DNA of 64,000 bases from Acanthaster planci. Taxonomy: Eukaryota; Echinodermata; Asteroidea; Valvatida; Acanthasteridae. The stretch's first letter is position 1; every line of letters begins with the position of its first letter. Made by a program: the position numbers and the translations under genes. Under the pieces are notes generated by a model that saw only the letters and a program-made list of their open reading frames with translations, had not been told where the DNA came from and ran no database searches. The stretch lies in assembly GCF_001949145.1 (NCBI RefSeq), contig NW_019091361.1:3095564-3159563 (forward strand). Reading direction: 5' to 3'. This document shows, piece after piece, positions 10,565 through 23,120 of the stretch.

Positions 10565-12840
10565 AACCGGGGGTAAGTCTGCTGAACCTGGTGTTCGTCC
10601 GTGCGTCATTAGGGTTGAGGAGTATACAGCGGTAAGTCACGTGGGCCCGGTAAATTTTGGCCAGCGGGTCCTTATAGGCGACAGGTTGCTTTGACAGACG
10701 CGAAGGGTGGGCGGTGATTTCAACACCATGTTCTTGGCGGCTTCGTGGAAGGATCTAGAGATACATCATTTTCACAGCTGGCACCCTTGTAGCAGTGCGG
10801 TTCACACCTGCAGAACATTTCAACGTGCAAATCCGGTTACTTATCATCGGGAAATGACACTTTCCACGTCCAGCTTTCACCCAGTGTGGTTGAGCGATTG
10901 CTGTACTGATCTATATATGTGAATGGTACAGTGTCATTTCATCCGAGTTCAGTCAGCCTGAGAAGCTACTTTAGTGGATTATTTATTATTAAGTGTTAAA
11001 ATTCCAAAATTTATTTAGCTCTGAGAGCTTTGTGCACAGTATGAAAACAAATAACCACGACGGTTGTTAAAATGGTGTGCAGGTTGAGTCCGGGTTACAA
11101 CTAAATTGTCAATCACAATCAAGTTTATGCTTTCACCAACCACATATTCAACGCATAACGTCGTGTAGTGATTAGTTTTCGGAACGCAGCCCTCTTTTGT
11201 GCCCTATCTCCTAGCGATGCCTGACGTCACGGTAGGCGGACTCAATTGTCCAGGACAATAGACCTGATAGAGACCAGGGAGGGGCTAGAGAGTGGGTGAA
11301 CTGCTGAGCCGTGTGAGTGTGTGTGTACACAGACCCCACACAATGTGGTCGGGCACCTGGTGAAAGTGACTGCGCCAGGTGAGTGAAGTTCCGCGTATAA
11401 GTGATGCCCACTTGTGTCCAGTTTGTTTATGCACATTCGGTCGCTATGATTGTCTGCTACAACATTGGGTTTGTGCGTGATGTAACTTCATCTATTGGTT
11501 GGACCTCACGGGGCCGGAGTATCAGTTCACCCTCATAAGAAGCCAGACTTGAAGCATCTCCATGACCAAGTGGTAGTCGAGGTAAAAGGTAAGTGCACAT
11601 TCGAGAAACTTAACGTGGTCGTGTTTTTCCCGGTGGATTAAGGAACAACGGGGAAGATACAGTGAGGTATGATACAGCAAATCGTACGGCTTCGTCGTTG
11701 TCAAGCGAACCCTTTATTAGAGCATGGAGGTATTAGATCACGAAGGGTGTTTTCCTACCTCAATGATTAGAGGAATGTTCGATACTATATTCGATGGCAC
11801 TCGTAGCTTGGGTACCATTCGGTGGCTTGACTTATTTTTATCTATCAGAGCGACAGCCACATGCATACTCAGTATTTGCTGGGTACCTCAAGGTTTGAAT
11901 TTCTTTATAGATCCCTTTCACCTGTAGATGAGTTTGGAGTGTAAATTGCATACACGTATGCACGTAGGACCGCTGGCTGTCTTTTAAAATGAGATTTAAG
12001 TGAGATTCGTTGAATTATACTTTTACTTATACGAGAGTTTGCTTGTGCTGTAAATGTAAGAAAAAAATGCAACTTGAGGCCGCTTGACTCTGTCTAGCAA
12101 TCACGAGTTAATATCATGAGTACGGACAGTCATAAGCATAATGAAAGACCCAGGGTATCTTCAAAAAACACTTTATAAAATCCCAGGAGGAACAAGCGGA
12201 AAAACAAGCCCCGAAGAGGACCGTGCTCAAAATGTGATCGTAGCGAAACACAAATCCCGATGTCTTCCACTCTGCTTGTCGATACCTGCACATTTTTTTG
12301 ATCGGTGTGGGCTACATTTCAATCGAATGCACTCCACAACGCCGCAATTATTGAACAAAACAGAGAGACTTACATCAGCGTCTCCGTATTCAATCCATCG
12401 GTATTTCCAACACCTGTGATCATTGTTTGAGCTGTGGGTATAACATGACGACTTTCGTCACCTTTAGTCCTTGAAGCATTCACGCCCCCTCCGCAGAAGA
12501 TTTTCACAGCCGGAGACCGTTTAAGGAACACTACTGAGCGATTGTCGAGCGATTTGGTTTTATCCAAAGCATGTTCGATCGGTTATCGAACCTCGTTTGG
12601 AGAAAAAGAAGGCTTCATGCCTTGCTGCTGAGGCAGATTGCTCGAATCGATCCAGATCTGTGGCATAACACACACCATCACGAGTGTTGCCTCAGTGCGC
12701 CTGTGCAACAAGAAACCCTTTGAAACAACGACCAGTGAAGACTTCAGTATACCACACCCCCCCCATCCCCCGTGCAAAACATCGGTATCATGTGAGCGGA
12801 TCGTCTTGAATACCGAAAGTCCAAAAGTATTGATAGCATA

Positions 12841-12906
12841 TAAAAGTGTTGAACATACGCCATGGGTTCATATACAGACGAACCCATGGTATGTTCAACA
12901 CTTTTA
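12841..12906. repeat. Near-perfect 66-bp hairpin
   Basis: TAAAAGTGTTGAACATAC then GCCATGGGTTC (12841-12869) pairs with GAACCCATGGTATGTTCAAC then ACTTTTA (12880-12906). Only a GC dinucleotide is unpaired, and the loop is 10 bases. The ends are A/T-rich and abrupt. It could be a very small MITE or the tip of a larger decayed element. Confidence 0.75.
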
Positions 12907-13390
12907 GACTGGCTCCCGCCTCGCCTTTTACTGTAGTAGTGTTAGACTCCTGGCGTCAGCAACGTTGATTCGAGCACACCCTGTTTTCCCTTTGCATAAT
13001 TGTTACATTCGGGGGGAAAAATCGAGTCTGTACTCTCAAAGCGAAGACCCTTTAGCGTCTTAAATACCAGCAGCCCAGTACAGTGCATGTGCTTTCTATG
13101 GTCCGGATGAAGCAATACATTTGCACTCCGTTATTTGTTAATGTTGGGTCGTGCGGTTACTGTTTGATAGTGACTGCAGCCATTATACCATGGACTCCTG
13201 TGTAAATTTAAGCCACATCCAATTAATTTGGACACGGCCTAATGCAAGTGCTAGAATTCAAGATTAATCTGCGATGTCCTACTTATTTTAATGTCCTACA
13301 TACGATGGCTTTTGAGGCTGGACACCCAAAATATCGACGGTTGGGGGTAGTTTGCTTCTCGGAAGAAAATTATGATTCGTCCTTCAGCTA

Positions 13391-13452
13391 CCTGTGGTCT
13401 ATTTCATACGTGTAAGCTGTCGTGATGTATGAGATGGACCACACTACAGGCA
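13391..13452. repeat. Imperfect inverted repeat
   Basis: GGTCTATTTCATACGTG pairs with TGTATGAGATGGACC after a short loop, with outer CCTGT and ACAGG also matching after a 4-base offset. Weak; origin unknown. Confidence 0.35.
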
Positions 13453-16400
13453 ATTCAGTGAAATTGTACCTCTGAGCCGTGATTTTTTTATACGTATATA
13501 TCAGCATAAAGGCCCACCTGAAGTCGACAACGAAGCATGGCTATGAGGAATTCTACGATCGGCACGACTCGGCTGTTATGAATACCGCCCTCTCGTGATT
13601 ATTTATAATTTCATGAGGGTGGCGCTATTTTGCAACTGTTGCCAGGGCTATCTAAAAGTAAAAGAGAGTAAGGCCAGCTTGATACAATATGCCGGGCTGT
13701 CCATTATATGTACTGCAGAGTGTGTGGCTTTCCGTATACCAACTGTCCAAGTGCACTGGCGCTTATACCTGCCAGTCTGTTTCCAACGATGGTGGTTCTC
13801 ATGTCAAAACTCTATACACGGCTCTGACTGTTGCCAGGAACCCGATGGGTTTCCAAAGTCTTGGCCTCGCCACCCAAATTTCACGAATGTAGTCCAGTGG
13901 TGGGAGACCCTTGGATCACTATCTTCAGCTTTATTTTTTCTGCTCCGGAAACCTGAATTATCTCTCAGTAACTTCAGGGTTAAAATATGGAGTAAGTTGG
14001 AGAAATATTAACGTTATTATGGAGGATGTGAAACGGATGACATAGACAGAATCGAGATGTGGGTCATTGGGCTTTAGAGACAGCCAAGCTTGAGTCTATT
14101 TGTGGTCAGTATTGTCGGGTTGTAAATCATTTATATCAGAATCAGATCTTTTGAAGTAAACTGAAGCTGTGAACTGGAAAGAACACCCCAGATGTCATAA
14201 AATAATAATTAAAAAACTCACTGCCTCAGGATTAGGAGCATTGTGTTGAAATTTTCAAAATGGGAGATTTGCTTTTGTATGTGTTACTTCCGTGCTGCTT
14301 AATTAATGTGCGAAAATATCAGCAAGAAATGATGACTTTTGGCTAAAACCTTGATTTGAAATTTGCTTTTCAGAGGATGAATACGATAAATCTGACTTTA
14401 AAAATAATGATTAGGTAAATCTCCGCTGGTTATTGAAAAGCCCTCATGCACTACATAAAATATGATAGACTTTAGTTATTACTGAGGTAATTATGCGGGG
14501 AAAAACAGCTGTGACAGTTCACACCCACGTTGACGAGATTAGGAGTGACGTCATCACCAGCGCTTGGCGTGAACGGCTGCTACAAGTAGTGTAATCCTAG
14601 TCGCAACACTTGTTTCAGATCTGTTGGCAGTAAGGCAGAGGTGACGTCATCCGCAGCTTGATTCTCGATAAACGCGCCGTGCCTTGTCATCAGTGCTTGC
14701 CAGAATGCGCCAAATCTCCCCGTTCATTACGGGTGCCATTATGTTCAGGGGCCATTTTTCTCGGCTGTGGGACGATGCAGGGTGTCATGTCATCCCCTTA
14801 TATGTGTTCCTTTACATGTGGTGGTCTGGGAGTGCGAAAGCGCACTCTCCTCGCGATGATCGATTGAATCCTGCATAAACGGGCGCGCGTTTGGTGGCCC
14901 ATTGCAAGAGCGCGGGAAAAGCATCCCATCGTCCCGGTTGGCACGTTTTAACGTGTTTCGGTCACCGCACGTCAGAATATAATGCACGCACTACAGGTCT
15001 ACCTAATGATTATTGTTCTCCACCACCGCTGTGAGGTCATCGTTACGAAATCAATTCACAATCGTAGCTGGCCTTGGATAGGGACTGCCGTGATTAAAGA
15101 CCTCAATTATTTCGGAATATGACCTGTATGAAGATGCCAGCATCTATGGCGCTCTAAATTAAGCTGCGAAATTAGACTTCCTGCATAATTCAATATACTG
15201 TACATGTAGCAAGTTCTGCTAAAATTATGGGGGGTAGCAACGAGTGTAGAGATGAACATGGAGGAAGGATCCTTCCTCTATTATGATGAACGAGTGAAGT
15301 CACAGCACCAGACTGCACTGTGTGTTTCTGCATATATCAAGCATTATGCTCCCGGAAACACGAATCATTATGCATGTGATTATTAAGGTTTTGATTTGCC
15401 CTGGAGTCTGAATCGAAATAAACCCAAGTCTTTTGATTGAACCGTGAGGTTTTTTATTCCAGGTCGTTTGCGGTCTTATCCTGTGCTTAATTCAGTCTGA
15501 ATTGACAAGGATTGTATTCTGATAATTTTCTTTCAGGCTGTCAAGATGGCTGGTATTTGGGCCCGTGTTTTAGCAAAAACGATCCTGAAATTTGACGATT
15601 CGTAAACTCCTGCGGGTCAATACTGCATTGTAATTATGCACAGAAGTTTTCTTCAGACCCGACGAGAAAAGGAAATGCAATCAAATCCCAGTTTTTTTTC
15701 CCGCTGGGCATATTAGTAATGTAGAATTTAGTTTGGACAAAATCTGATTCCCACATATGACATGGCCTTTTATACTCGTGTAAAATGCCAGCAACAGTTA
15801 GTTGTGGAACGGAAAATGGATTCTTAATTCAGCGCAAGCAGTGGTCCCTCGCAGTGCAGTGCCAGCAAGCAGAAAGGCCACTTATGCTAATGTCGCACCT
15901 GCTAGAGAGAAAAACAACACCGATGACACTATCGGATCGGACCGGATAATTTCTAGGCAAACCGCCTGTGTCCCGCCGGCTCCAGTCGGCACGAGTCCAC
16001 ACAGAGAGACAGCCACCGCATTGGGGGCGGCGATTATCGTTCTCCTGCGGGTCTTTACGCGCTGGGGAGGGGATTACCTATTTCTTATTTTCCTGCTGAA
16101 TTGTCGCCTGACCCTACTGTTCCGCTAAAGGGTGTAGGGATGCAGTGCCTCATAAGTGTCCAGTGACGACGGAGATTCAGTGTCGTGAAACCGGACTCCG
16201 GCGGGGTTGTGAAATGCCGTCGAGGCAAACGATTTTTGGAGAATTTCCTTTATGGTGCAGTCATGCAGCTGTTGCATTTTTACAGCGAACATTCTTCTAA
16301 TCGAGTCAGTACGTTACTTGGCAGTAAGTACATAATGTAATTTGCGAATGGCCTTTGTTTCTGTTTGTGGGGATGTGGAAGTACAGTACATGTATGTGTT

Positions 16401-18700
16401 TTGCCACAAGCATCGTTTTCTGTGATTTCTTTTTTGGGAGGGGCTGCAATTCTTAACACTTCCAGGTGGCAGTAAGGTATTGCAGCCAAAGAAAACTCAG
16501 GAAAACGACCATAGAACAAATTCTCTCTCACTTTGGGGGTAACCCTTGCAGTGGGAGAGGATCTGTTCTGTCTCTCCTGATTAGGTAAACTTAAATTGGA
16601 TGGTTGAATCAACAGGTATCATAAAATTGACGATTATGATGAATGTTAAAGAGACTGTTACCTCGTAGGTTTTGGTGTGGCCGAGAGCTCTGTGGGGTGT
16701 GTGTAAATGAAATATCTCACATCTTCAAGCAGAAAAATCACGGAGGTTAGAGTTCCTGACAAACTATTGGCCAGTTTCCATTGTTGGGAGAAAATGCATC
16801 ATGTGTGGGTCTGGGACTTGTTTGTTTCATTATTTCTTGAATAAAGGTGATATGAAGTTTGAGTTACCCGTCGGAGCGCAAGGCTGATATTCTATAGTTT
16901 GTCCCACTGCATCATCTTCGTTCCCACATATTAAGTAATTGGAAAATGTATACATGGTTAGCCTCGCTTTCGACTCAGATGGCTGACTCAATAACCGAAA
17001 TGGCCATGAGATAAAATACTCTTCATCCTGCATTACACGCGTAACATGTATTGTGGTTTGCGGAGGGATGGACTCAGTGTCTCCAAGGGCTGTCAAGGTT
17101 TATATGTTGTTCAACCTTCAAATAAAGTCAACTGAAAAAAATCCAGCTGAAAAGTCTGTGTATATGAATGTACAAAACTTGAAGCTTTGTAGTAAGTTTG
17201 TGAAAGATGCGTGGCCGAAAACAAGATTCAATATGGTTTCACTTCGAGAGAAAAGTAGAAATGACAGGGAAAAATAGATGTCATACATTTTGCAAGACTT
17301 GTGGGAAAGAAGTAGTCAGAAGGCTGAAACATACTTTGCAGGCTGTCAGATAACAAATATCGCTTCCATTTAACTTTCCCCTGCAGTTGTCCACAAGGAG
17401 GTGACATTTTGAATAGTAATTGAATATGTACGCAACCTGAGGACAAAAACCTTTCATGCACTAAAATCATTTTTTTAAATCAGATTTTTGAAACAAGTCA
17501 TGATTTTTAACAATCCTTGGCCTCAGTAAAACGTCACGTGGTTTACTGAGAGCTGATTAGCAAGCAGGTCATAATGCTTTCAACCAAAAGATGGTCTGAG
17601 TCTTCAAAATTGGCTTCGTCATCTATACAGACCATCGTATAGAAAAAGGAAAGGGGAGTTTGGGTTTAATGTTCTCAGTAACTATGGACGATTTTTACAA
17701 AGGGTCAGGAATGACGGATCATTGCTGGTGCTAAAATTGGTTTTCCGTGTTGGCGAGAGGCACTAAGGCGCAGTGCTATGTTCGGCCTAAGATGGGTCAT
17801 CTCATCACCATAGTGTGATCGCGAGGGATTATGGGAAACTCGTCAACGACAGGGTTATCGCGTTCAATCACGCGGCCAAATTGGGGTTCCGGGATCTCAA
17901 CCTATTTGTTTTCGTTTCCCTGGTGGGTTTGTACACGGTCCATCTCAAGAAATGTGGTGACCATGCATCTTGACAGAATTGTCATGGGAGTTGAAGACAT
18001 CATCGGGAAAGCAGTGATGGCAGGTAAAAGGACACCAGAATGAAGGGGAGAAACGGGGAACACGTTGAACGGAACGTATGACTTGACTACATTAATGGCG
18101 TTTATCAGTTTGTTTTATGCCCGTGTAAAAAGGCGACGAGCGAAATTGAAAACACGGCTGTGTATACAGACCTTTCTTGAGATAGCCTTCATGCATGCAA
18201 CACTACTGTGTCCAAGAAGACCAGTTTTGACTTCACCGATTTCATATTGTCGTTAAGGCTGACATACTTCCAGCCCGAACATCATCTTGTCTGAGTACTG
18301 AAAAAAAGAAAAAAATGAACTTCCAAATGATGTAAACATAGGAAACAATCCATGTAGAAATCCTACCCACCCCCTTTTCAAAAGACCGTAGATTTCCATT
18401 TGTTGTAACCCTAATACTCCTAAATACTCCAATTTTAATACGATTTTACATACACCCTAGGGGGTTAGGGTTAAGGTATCTGAACAGTTGTGATAGCGTC
18501 CTGACAACCCAGCAGAGGTCAACTGTCGATCGAAGTCTGGAGCCTCAAATTCGCTGACACCACAAACACGAACAAGAAATCATGTAGTCTACACATACCA
18601 CCTAAGTGCAAGAACACGGCTTAATAGGCTAATGTTATGCATCGCTCAGACTCCATTTTGTGTCCAAGTTTTATAGGACTCCCTCTTGGCCTTTTTTCAC

Positions 18701-18813
18701 GCAGATCCGGATCGTGATTAGTGATCCGTCAGTGGTTCACCGACACCAAAACCCACCTAATGGATTAGTGGGAACCAACCATGGGATCACTGATCAAGAT
18801 CGAGATCCGTGTA
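18701..18813. mobile_element. Fold-back element, about 113 bp
   Basis: The left arm ACGCAGATCCGGATCGTGAT then TAGTGATCC is mirrored by a right arm whose reverse complement reads ACACGGATCTCGATCTTGAT then CAGTGATCC. The arms extend imperfectly over about 45 bp through GTGGTTC/GGTTCC-like blocks. No coding content. Confidence 0.6.
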
Positions 18814-19297
18814 AAAAAACTGGCCCTCTGCCTCTGCCCTCTACGGCAGTGCTTTAGACGTCTCAGCGTTAGCGCGCCACCCGATGTTGATTACGAGTAA
18901 ACCGCGCAAGAAAACATTCTGATCAAGACTGCATGTTGCGACGTTAAGGTACCAGATTGTGGCCATCCCGATGCACTGAATTTTGTATAAAGACCAAATA
19001 CGGTCATACCATCACCAACACCACGAAGTAGCACTCAACTAGCACTTGCGTGCTACTTCGTGAAAAACCGTGTTTACAGCAATTTCGGTTTCACGAAGTA
19101 GCACTCGTGTGTATTGTCAATATAGCATGGATATGAACGCTTTGAAAGGTTTACCCGTAAATATGTGACTTGACTAGAAGATGCCCTTAAAACTCGTTTT
19201 AACTGTTTAAATAAAGGAAAGGTCAATTCCTGAAATCGACAACTCACGTAGCACGTGCCGCACAACACCGAGTGCTACTTCAGGAAAATGAAAATAA

Positions 19298-19657
19298 CAC
19301 ATTTCTATAATACGCAGGGATCATACATACATTACAGGTAATGTGGTTTATTGCATTACATGTCGTTGCTGTGGTAAACTGTACATCGGAGAGACCAAGA
19401 GTCGCCTCGGTAACCGCTTCGCGGAACACTTGCGCAGTGTGCGCAAACAAACACCTGGTTTCACTGTTGCGCAGCACTTTTGCGCGCCGCCACATTCCCT
19501 CGGTGACGTAAGCGTCTGCATTCTGCGGAAAGCGTCATCCGATGTACAGCGTAAGGAACTAGAGCAGCGTGTCCTTTTCGAACTTGGAACGCCGAATCCA
19601 GGGGAAATGAACCTGGATTTTTCCGCGTTCATTCAGAACGGAATCTGCTTGCGCTGA
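19298..19657 (+). pseudogene. Penelope-like retroelement fragment: C-terminal GIY-YIG endonuclease
   Basis: The open frame runs from the codon after a TAA at 19295-19297 to a TGA at 19655-19657. Penelope-like elements (PLEs) carry a reverse transcriptase followed by a GIY-YIG nuclease that nicks target DNA. Visible here are NVVYCITCRCCGKLYIGET (VYC in place of GIY, and the YIG motif), a following Arg-rich helix (RLGNRFAEHLRSV), the HFCAPPHS segment with paired His after the CxxC, a Glu in RKELEQRVL and an Asn in EMNLDF. All the usual nuclease landmarks are present and the frame is undamaged. No reverse transcriptase is found upstream, where stops begin at once, so this is a 5'-truncated relic about 110 codons long. 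It has no ATG near its start. It lies between inverted repeats (19011-19036 and 19784-19807). Confidence 0.85.
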
Positions 19658-19679
19658 AGAAGGTACTCAGGTACCGAAA
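19654..19679 (+). ncRNA. Hammerhead-ribozyme-like core at the 3' end of the PLE fragment
   Basis: CTGAAGA (19654-19660) fits the hammerhead core CUGANGA. After one A comes a perfect 5-bp stem, GGTAC with GTACC, closed by a TCAG loop, then GAAA (19676-19679). This is the order core-stem II-GAAA expected of a type I hammerhead, and PLEs are known to carry such ribozymes. The nuclease stop codon lies inside the core. I could not find a convincing stem I or stem III partner, so the motif is probably partial or inactive. Confidence 0.45.
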
Positions 19680-22214
19680 GCTCGGCAATCACATATTCCA
19701 GAGCACTAATTTAATCTTATATTCTTGTCAATATTCTGATCACAGTGCTACGCAGCCCTTCCATATTTCTCTGATCTATAAATGAGTAGTACTTCGTGGT
19801 AGTGATGACGATACATTGCCATGGTTACACAGAGCTTGATTTCGTCGAGGCCATTCACTTATAAGCCTTGGTTCATCAACATTCTAGCAGAAATTTTGAG
19901 AAACATAAATGAAGCGTGGTAGGAACTCTACATGACTTAAAACGGTCGATGGAAGAATTGCGGCATATGCATATAAAATAATTGTTTCTCAGAATCCACA
20001 TTATCCTTAAAAAGGCTTGGAATTATATATGCTGATGCGGTTGTTTTGTATTTATTGTAAGCGTTTTCAGGCCAATGATGGGTTCCACCGACAGCCATTG
20101 AAGTGATTGACTTTAAGCACGTGTTTCTTTTTTAATGTCCAGGTTGAAGAAAATTCCTGGATCTGCAACTCAATTGGTCCGTACGATTCAAACGTCCATG
20201 CATGACACTACGTATCGCACCGGCCACGACTGTGAACTGCCAATCATGTATTTTATAATACTGGAGAAAATTATTTTACAAATTGCAGATATGTAGGAGA
20301 ATTATTACGTTGTGACATAAATATTTTAGCACCTATTCAGAGAGTAGCAAGCATTTATTGAAATATAATTACAAAGGTCTAAAATATATCTTTTAAGATA
20401 GCGTGATATTCAAACTATTTGGCGAGAGTATGAAGAATCGTCGCGTTCGCAAAAATACTTTAAATTTTTCTTTTCTTCTATTTTAAATTTTGAAACAGGT
20501 TGACACGTAATTCCTGGCGACAGAAAGACGTGTAAGTAAGGGAATAATAACGCGACTCTATTTACATCTCATTATCGGACAGGCCAGAATGGTTGGGCCT
20601 CTCTTACGGTTGTCGTGGAAACGTCCTCAACGTGTGTGACTGAGGTTAATCAAAAGCTGAACACGAATCTGAAAAGGGGGGGTTAAAGAAAAGCGTACTT
20701 TTCATGCAAGTATTTGCTGTTGTTTTTTTATCTTCAGGCCTTGTTTACCAGAATGTGGCTTTTTATTCGTTGTCACAAGATTTGTTCGGGGATGTACTCC
20801 GTGAGGAGGAACAGTAAATTGGATCATTTTTTTATTATTTGAACGCCGATCTCTTGTACATTCACACGTCCGATATTGATGACTGGGGAATGGCTCTTTT
20901 GGGTGGATTCAAGATGTGTTACTAAAAATAGATCCCATAGTACATGTATTATTGATTTGAGACAGGAGAAAAGGAAAGAATAGATAGCCGTTTCTTGAAG
21001 GTGTGTTTTGTATGTAGTTTTGCTTGTCTGAGAAAAAATGGCCCTATCTGTATATTACCTTGCGATATGTAGGCGGCGGGAATGCTTTATTCACTGTGTA
21101 GAGCGGTACATACGTTGTATGCATTGGCAATAAAACAGGTCTCATGCATTTGTCATAGAATTCAAGGCTGACATGTCATACCTCGACCACTATACATGTA
21201 CATGTATTACATGTATTTAGAAAAAATGCATTAAAATATGGAAGAAAACGGGAACGTATATGGTATAGAAATGACAACTTACAATACTATTGACACTACC
21301 TGGCCAAATCGCTGTGTCCTGATATCCAACACGACACCCTCCTTGTTTATTGCATATGCTTGCGACTGTAGGATATTTATCGCACTTGATGTCTTTCCCT
21401 TAGCAAGGCATGTTCATGTGCATGGACGCAACTACATGTTCTTGATCCCTTAAATGACCAGTTGCAGCTGTACCCGCTATACCTGCCCATTTCGCACACG
21501 AGGCCAAGCTCATCCATTACACACACGCAGCCAGTGCTCAGGAGCCATCTTTGTATGGAGAGGCTAAATTATACTACTGACTGCCAACGTTGCCAATAAA
21601 AACTCCGCTCTTCTGTCTTCAGGAAAATGACGGACTTGTCAAGCGACAAGGGTTTGAGCCAGACAAAGGGATTGGATGCTTTTATTCGTGTCTGAACACA
21701 ATCTAATTTTCTATTGTTCAAACCTCCAAATCTATATTTCACCGTGAAATTGACATCGTTCAAGCTACTTTTGCATCACTTGCAATTTTTTTTTATTCAA
21801 CTGTTTTCAGATTGAAAGCCAACACAACTACATTGGCTGTTGCCGGGAAACTCCTGTGGCGGTTCGGTAATTGTGTGAGTGGTTTAAACACCACATATTA
21901 AACATCTGGTGCCGTTTTAATATTCAAGTGTATTAAACGCCCACTAATTGCTTTTAATATAAACACAACTGGTGTAGTTTTCTTACAATTTTTAAACCTA
22001 AATTTTGTGGAAATTTACATGTGATTTTGAAGAAGTCACAGTTTTAACCACACACTAATTGTTATACTATATTGATACAATTTTGGTTCATCGGTCAGAT
22101 GAACATTGTGTGTGTGTTTTGCAGTTGTAACTGTCCAATTATATTAAACACCTCACATAGCTTTTCAACACTTGTATTTGTAAAAATTCGTCCAGTGCTG
22201 CCAAATGTTGGAAT

Positions 22215-22256
22215 TTTGTGGAAAGTGCTGCCAAGGTTACGCAGCACTCTTCCAAA
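22215..22256. repeat. Hairpin with GTGCTGC stem
   Basis: TTTGTGGAAAGTGCTGC pairs with GCAGCACTCTTCCAAA across a 9-base loop. The stem word GTGCTGCCAA also occurs just upstream at about 22196. Likely a repeat remnant. Confidence 0.45.
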
Positions 22257-23073
22257 CGTTCATATTCTGCAGCTGCAGAGGGATAATGGCGACATGTCTA
22301 AATAAGGCAACCAATTACGGTTGGGTTCGAACTCCCGACTTCCAGCCTGTACTTACATCTCTGCCCACTGCCAAAACCCCGGCGCGGCGGCTCTGCGAGT
22401 TGGCCCCTGGATGGTGGTGGTATCGCTGATGGAATCTTAATTGCGTCGCGGCGCTGATGTACCACATTCAGACGCAGTTGATGGGAAGAGAACGGCGAGT
22501 AATTATGACAGTGCAGTGTGCAGTACTTTTATGCTTCATATTATTGGACAAGTATGACTTGCACATTGGGGATGAGCAAGAAAAGAAACGACGAAACGAA
22601 TCATTTTTGTCCTTGAGCGTCGATCTTGTATTGCCCCCCCCTCTCCCCCATCGCATGGTTGCGTTCAGCCCACGGGAGGGTTTATTGTATGAAAGGAACA
22701 AGAAAACCGACCATGAAGGGAAATACCCTACATAGTTTGTCTCTTCTGATTGTGTCCAAAGCCCGTCACATTACAAGTTTTAATGTGTAAGACCAGTTTT
22801 AAAATATAAATTTCTTGCCTTTTCCACTTCTTGGTTAATGCTACGTTCATTTTTGCGGTCTCAATCGTACATTATAGTGAATTTTCAACATAATCGTGTT
22901 TCAAAGAAATTTAAATGAAGACAATTAGATAATTTTGAACAAAGCCGAAAGGTTGGAGATGTGGCATTGGTTTTTGTAACCTTTAGAAATGTTTCCAGCT
23001 AAAAGCTAAATTGAAATACAAGTGTAATGGAGCGATATTAAATTAATCCGTTGAAAAAACAGAGGCTATAAGC

Positions 23074-23120
23074 CTGGCGCCAGTAATGGACCTCGCCTTT
23101 TGGTAGGCCATTACTGCCAG
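23074..23120. repeat. Short inverted repeat
   Basis: CTGGCGCCAGTAATGGACCT pairs with TAGGCCATTACTGCCAG around a 10-base loop, with a 3-base bulge. No further context. Confidence 0.45.

Larger units (their letters stand above)
8743..18650. other. Non-coding stretch, no gene seen
   Basis: Holds the family B MITE and the hairpins listed separately. The longest frame (13595-14011, 138 codons) has no recognisable protein signature and no matching neighbour. Two full TGACGTCA (CRE-type) palindromes lie at about 14546 and 14641, 95 bp apart; their use is unknown. Confidence 0.6.
19011..19807. repeat. Inverted repeats bracketing the PLE relic
   Basis: The left side reads CATCACCAACACCACGAAGT then AGCACTC (about 19010-19036). 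The right side, read on the minus strand, is CATCACTACCACGAAGTA then CTACTC (19784-19807). Further copies of the CACGAAGTAGCAC word occur at 19022-19034, as an inverted copy at 19050-19062 (a hairpin), at about 19092-19106 and, inverted, near 19268-19281. The roughly 800-bp interval could be a composite element, or a DNA transposon into which the PLE fell. Confidence 0.5.

Noticed and set aside
18461-18475. GGGTTAGGGTTA, telomere-like
   Set aside because: Only two units; too short to indicate telomeric sequence or an insertion.
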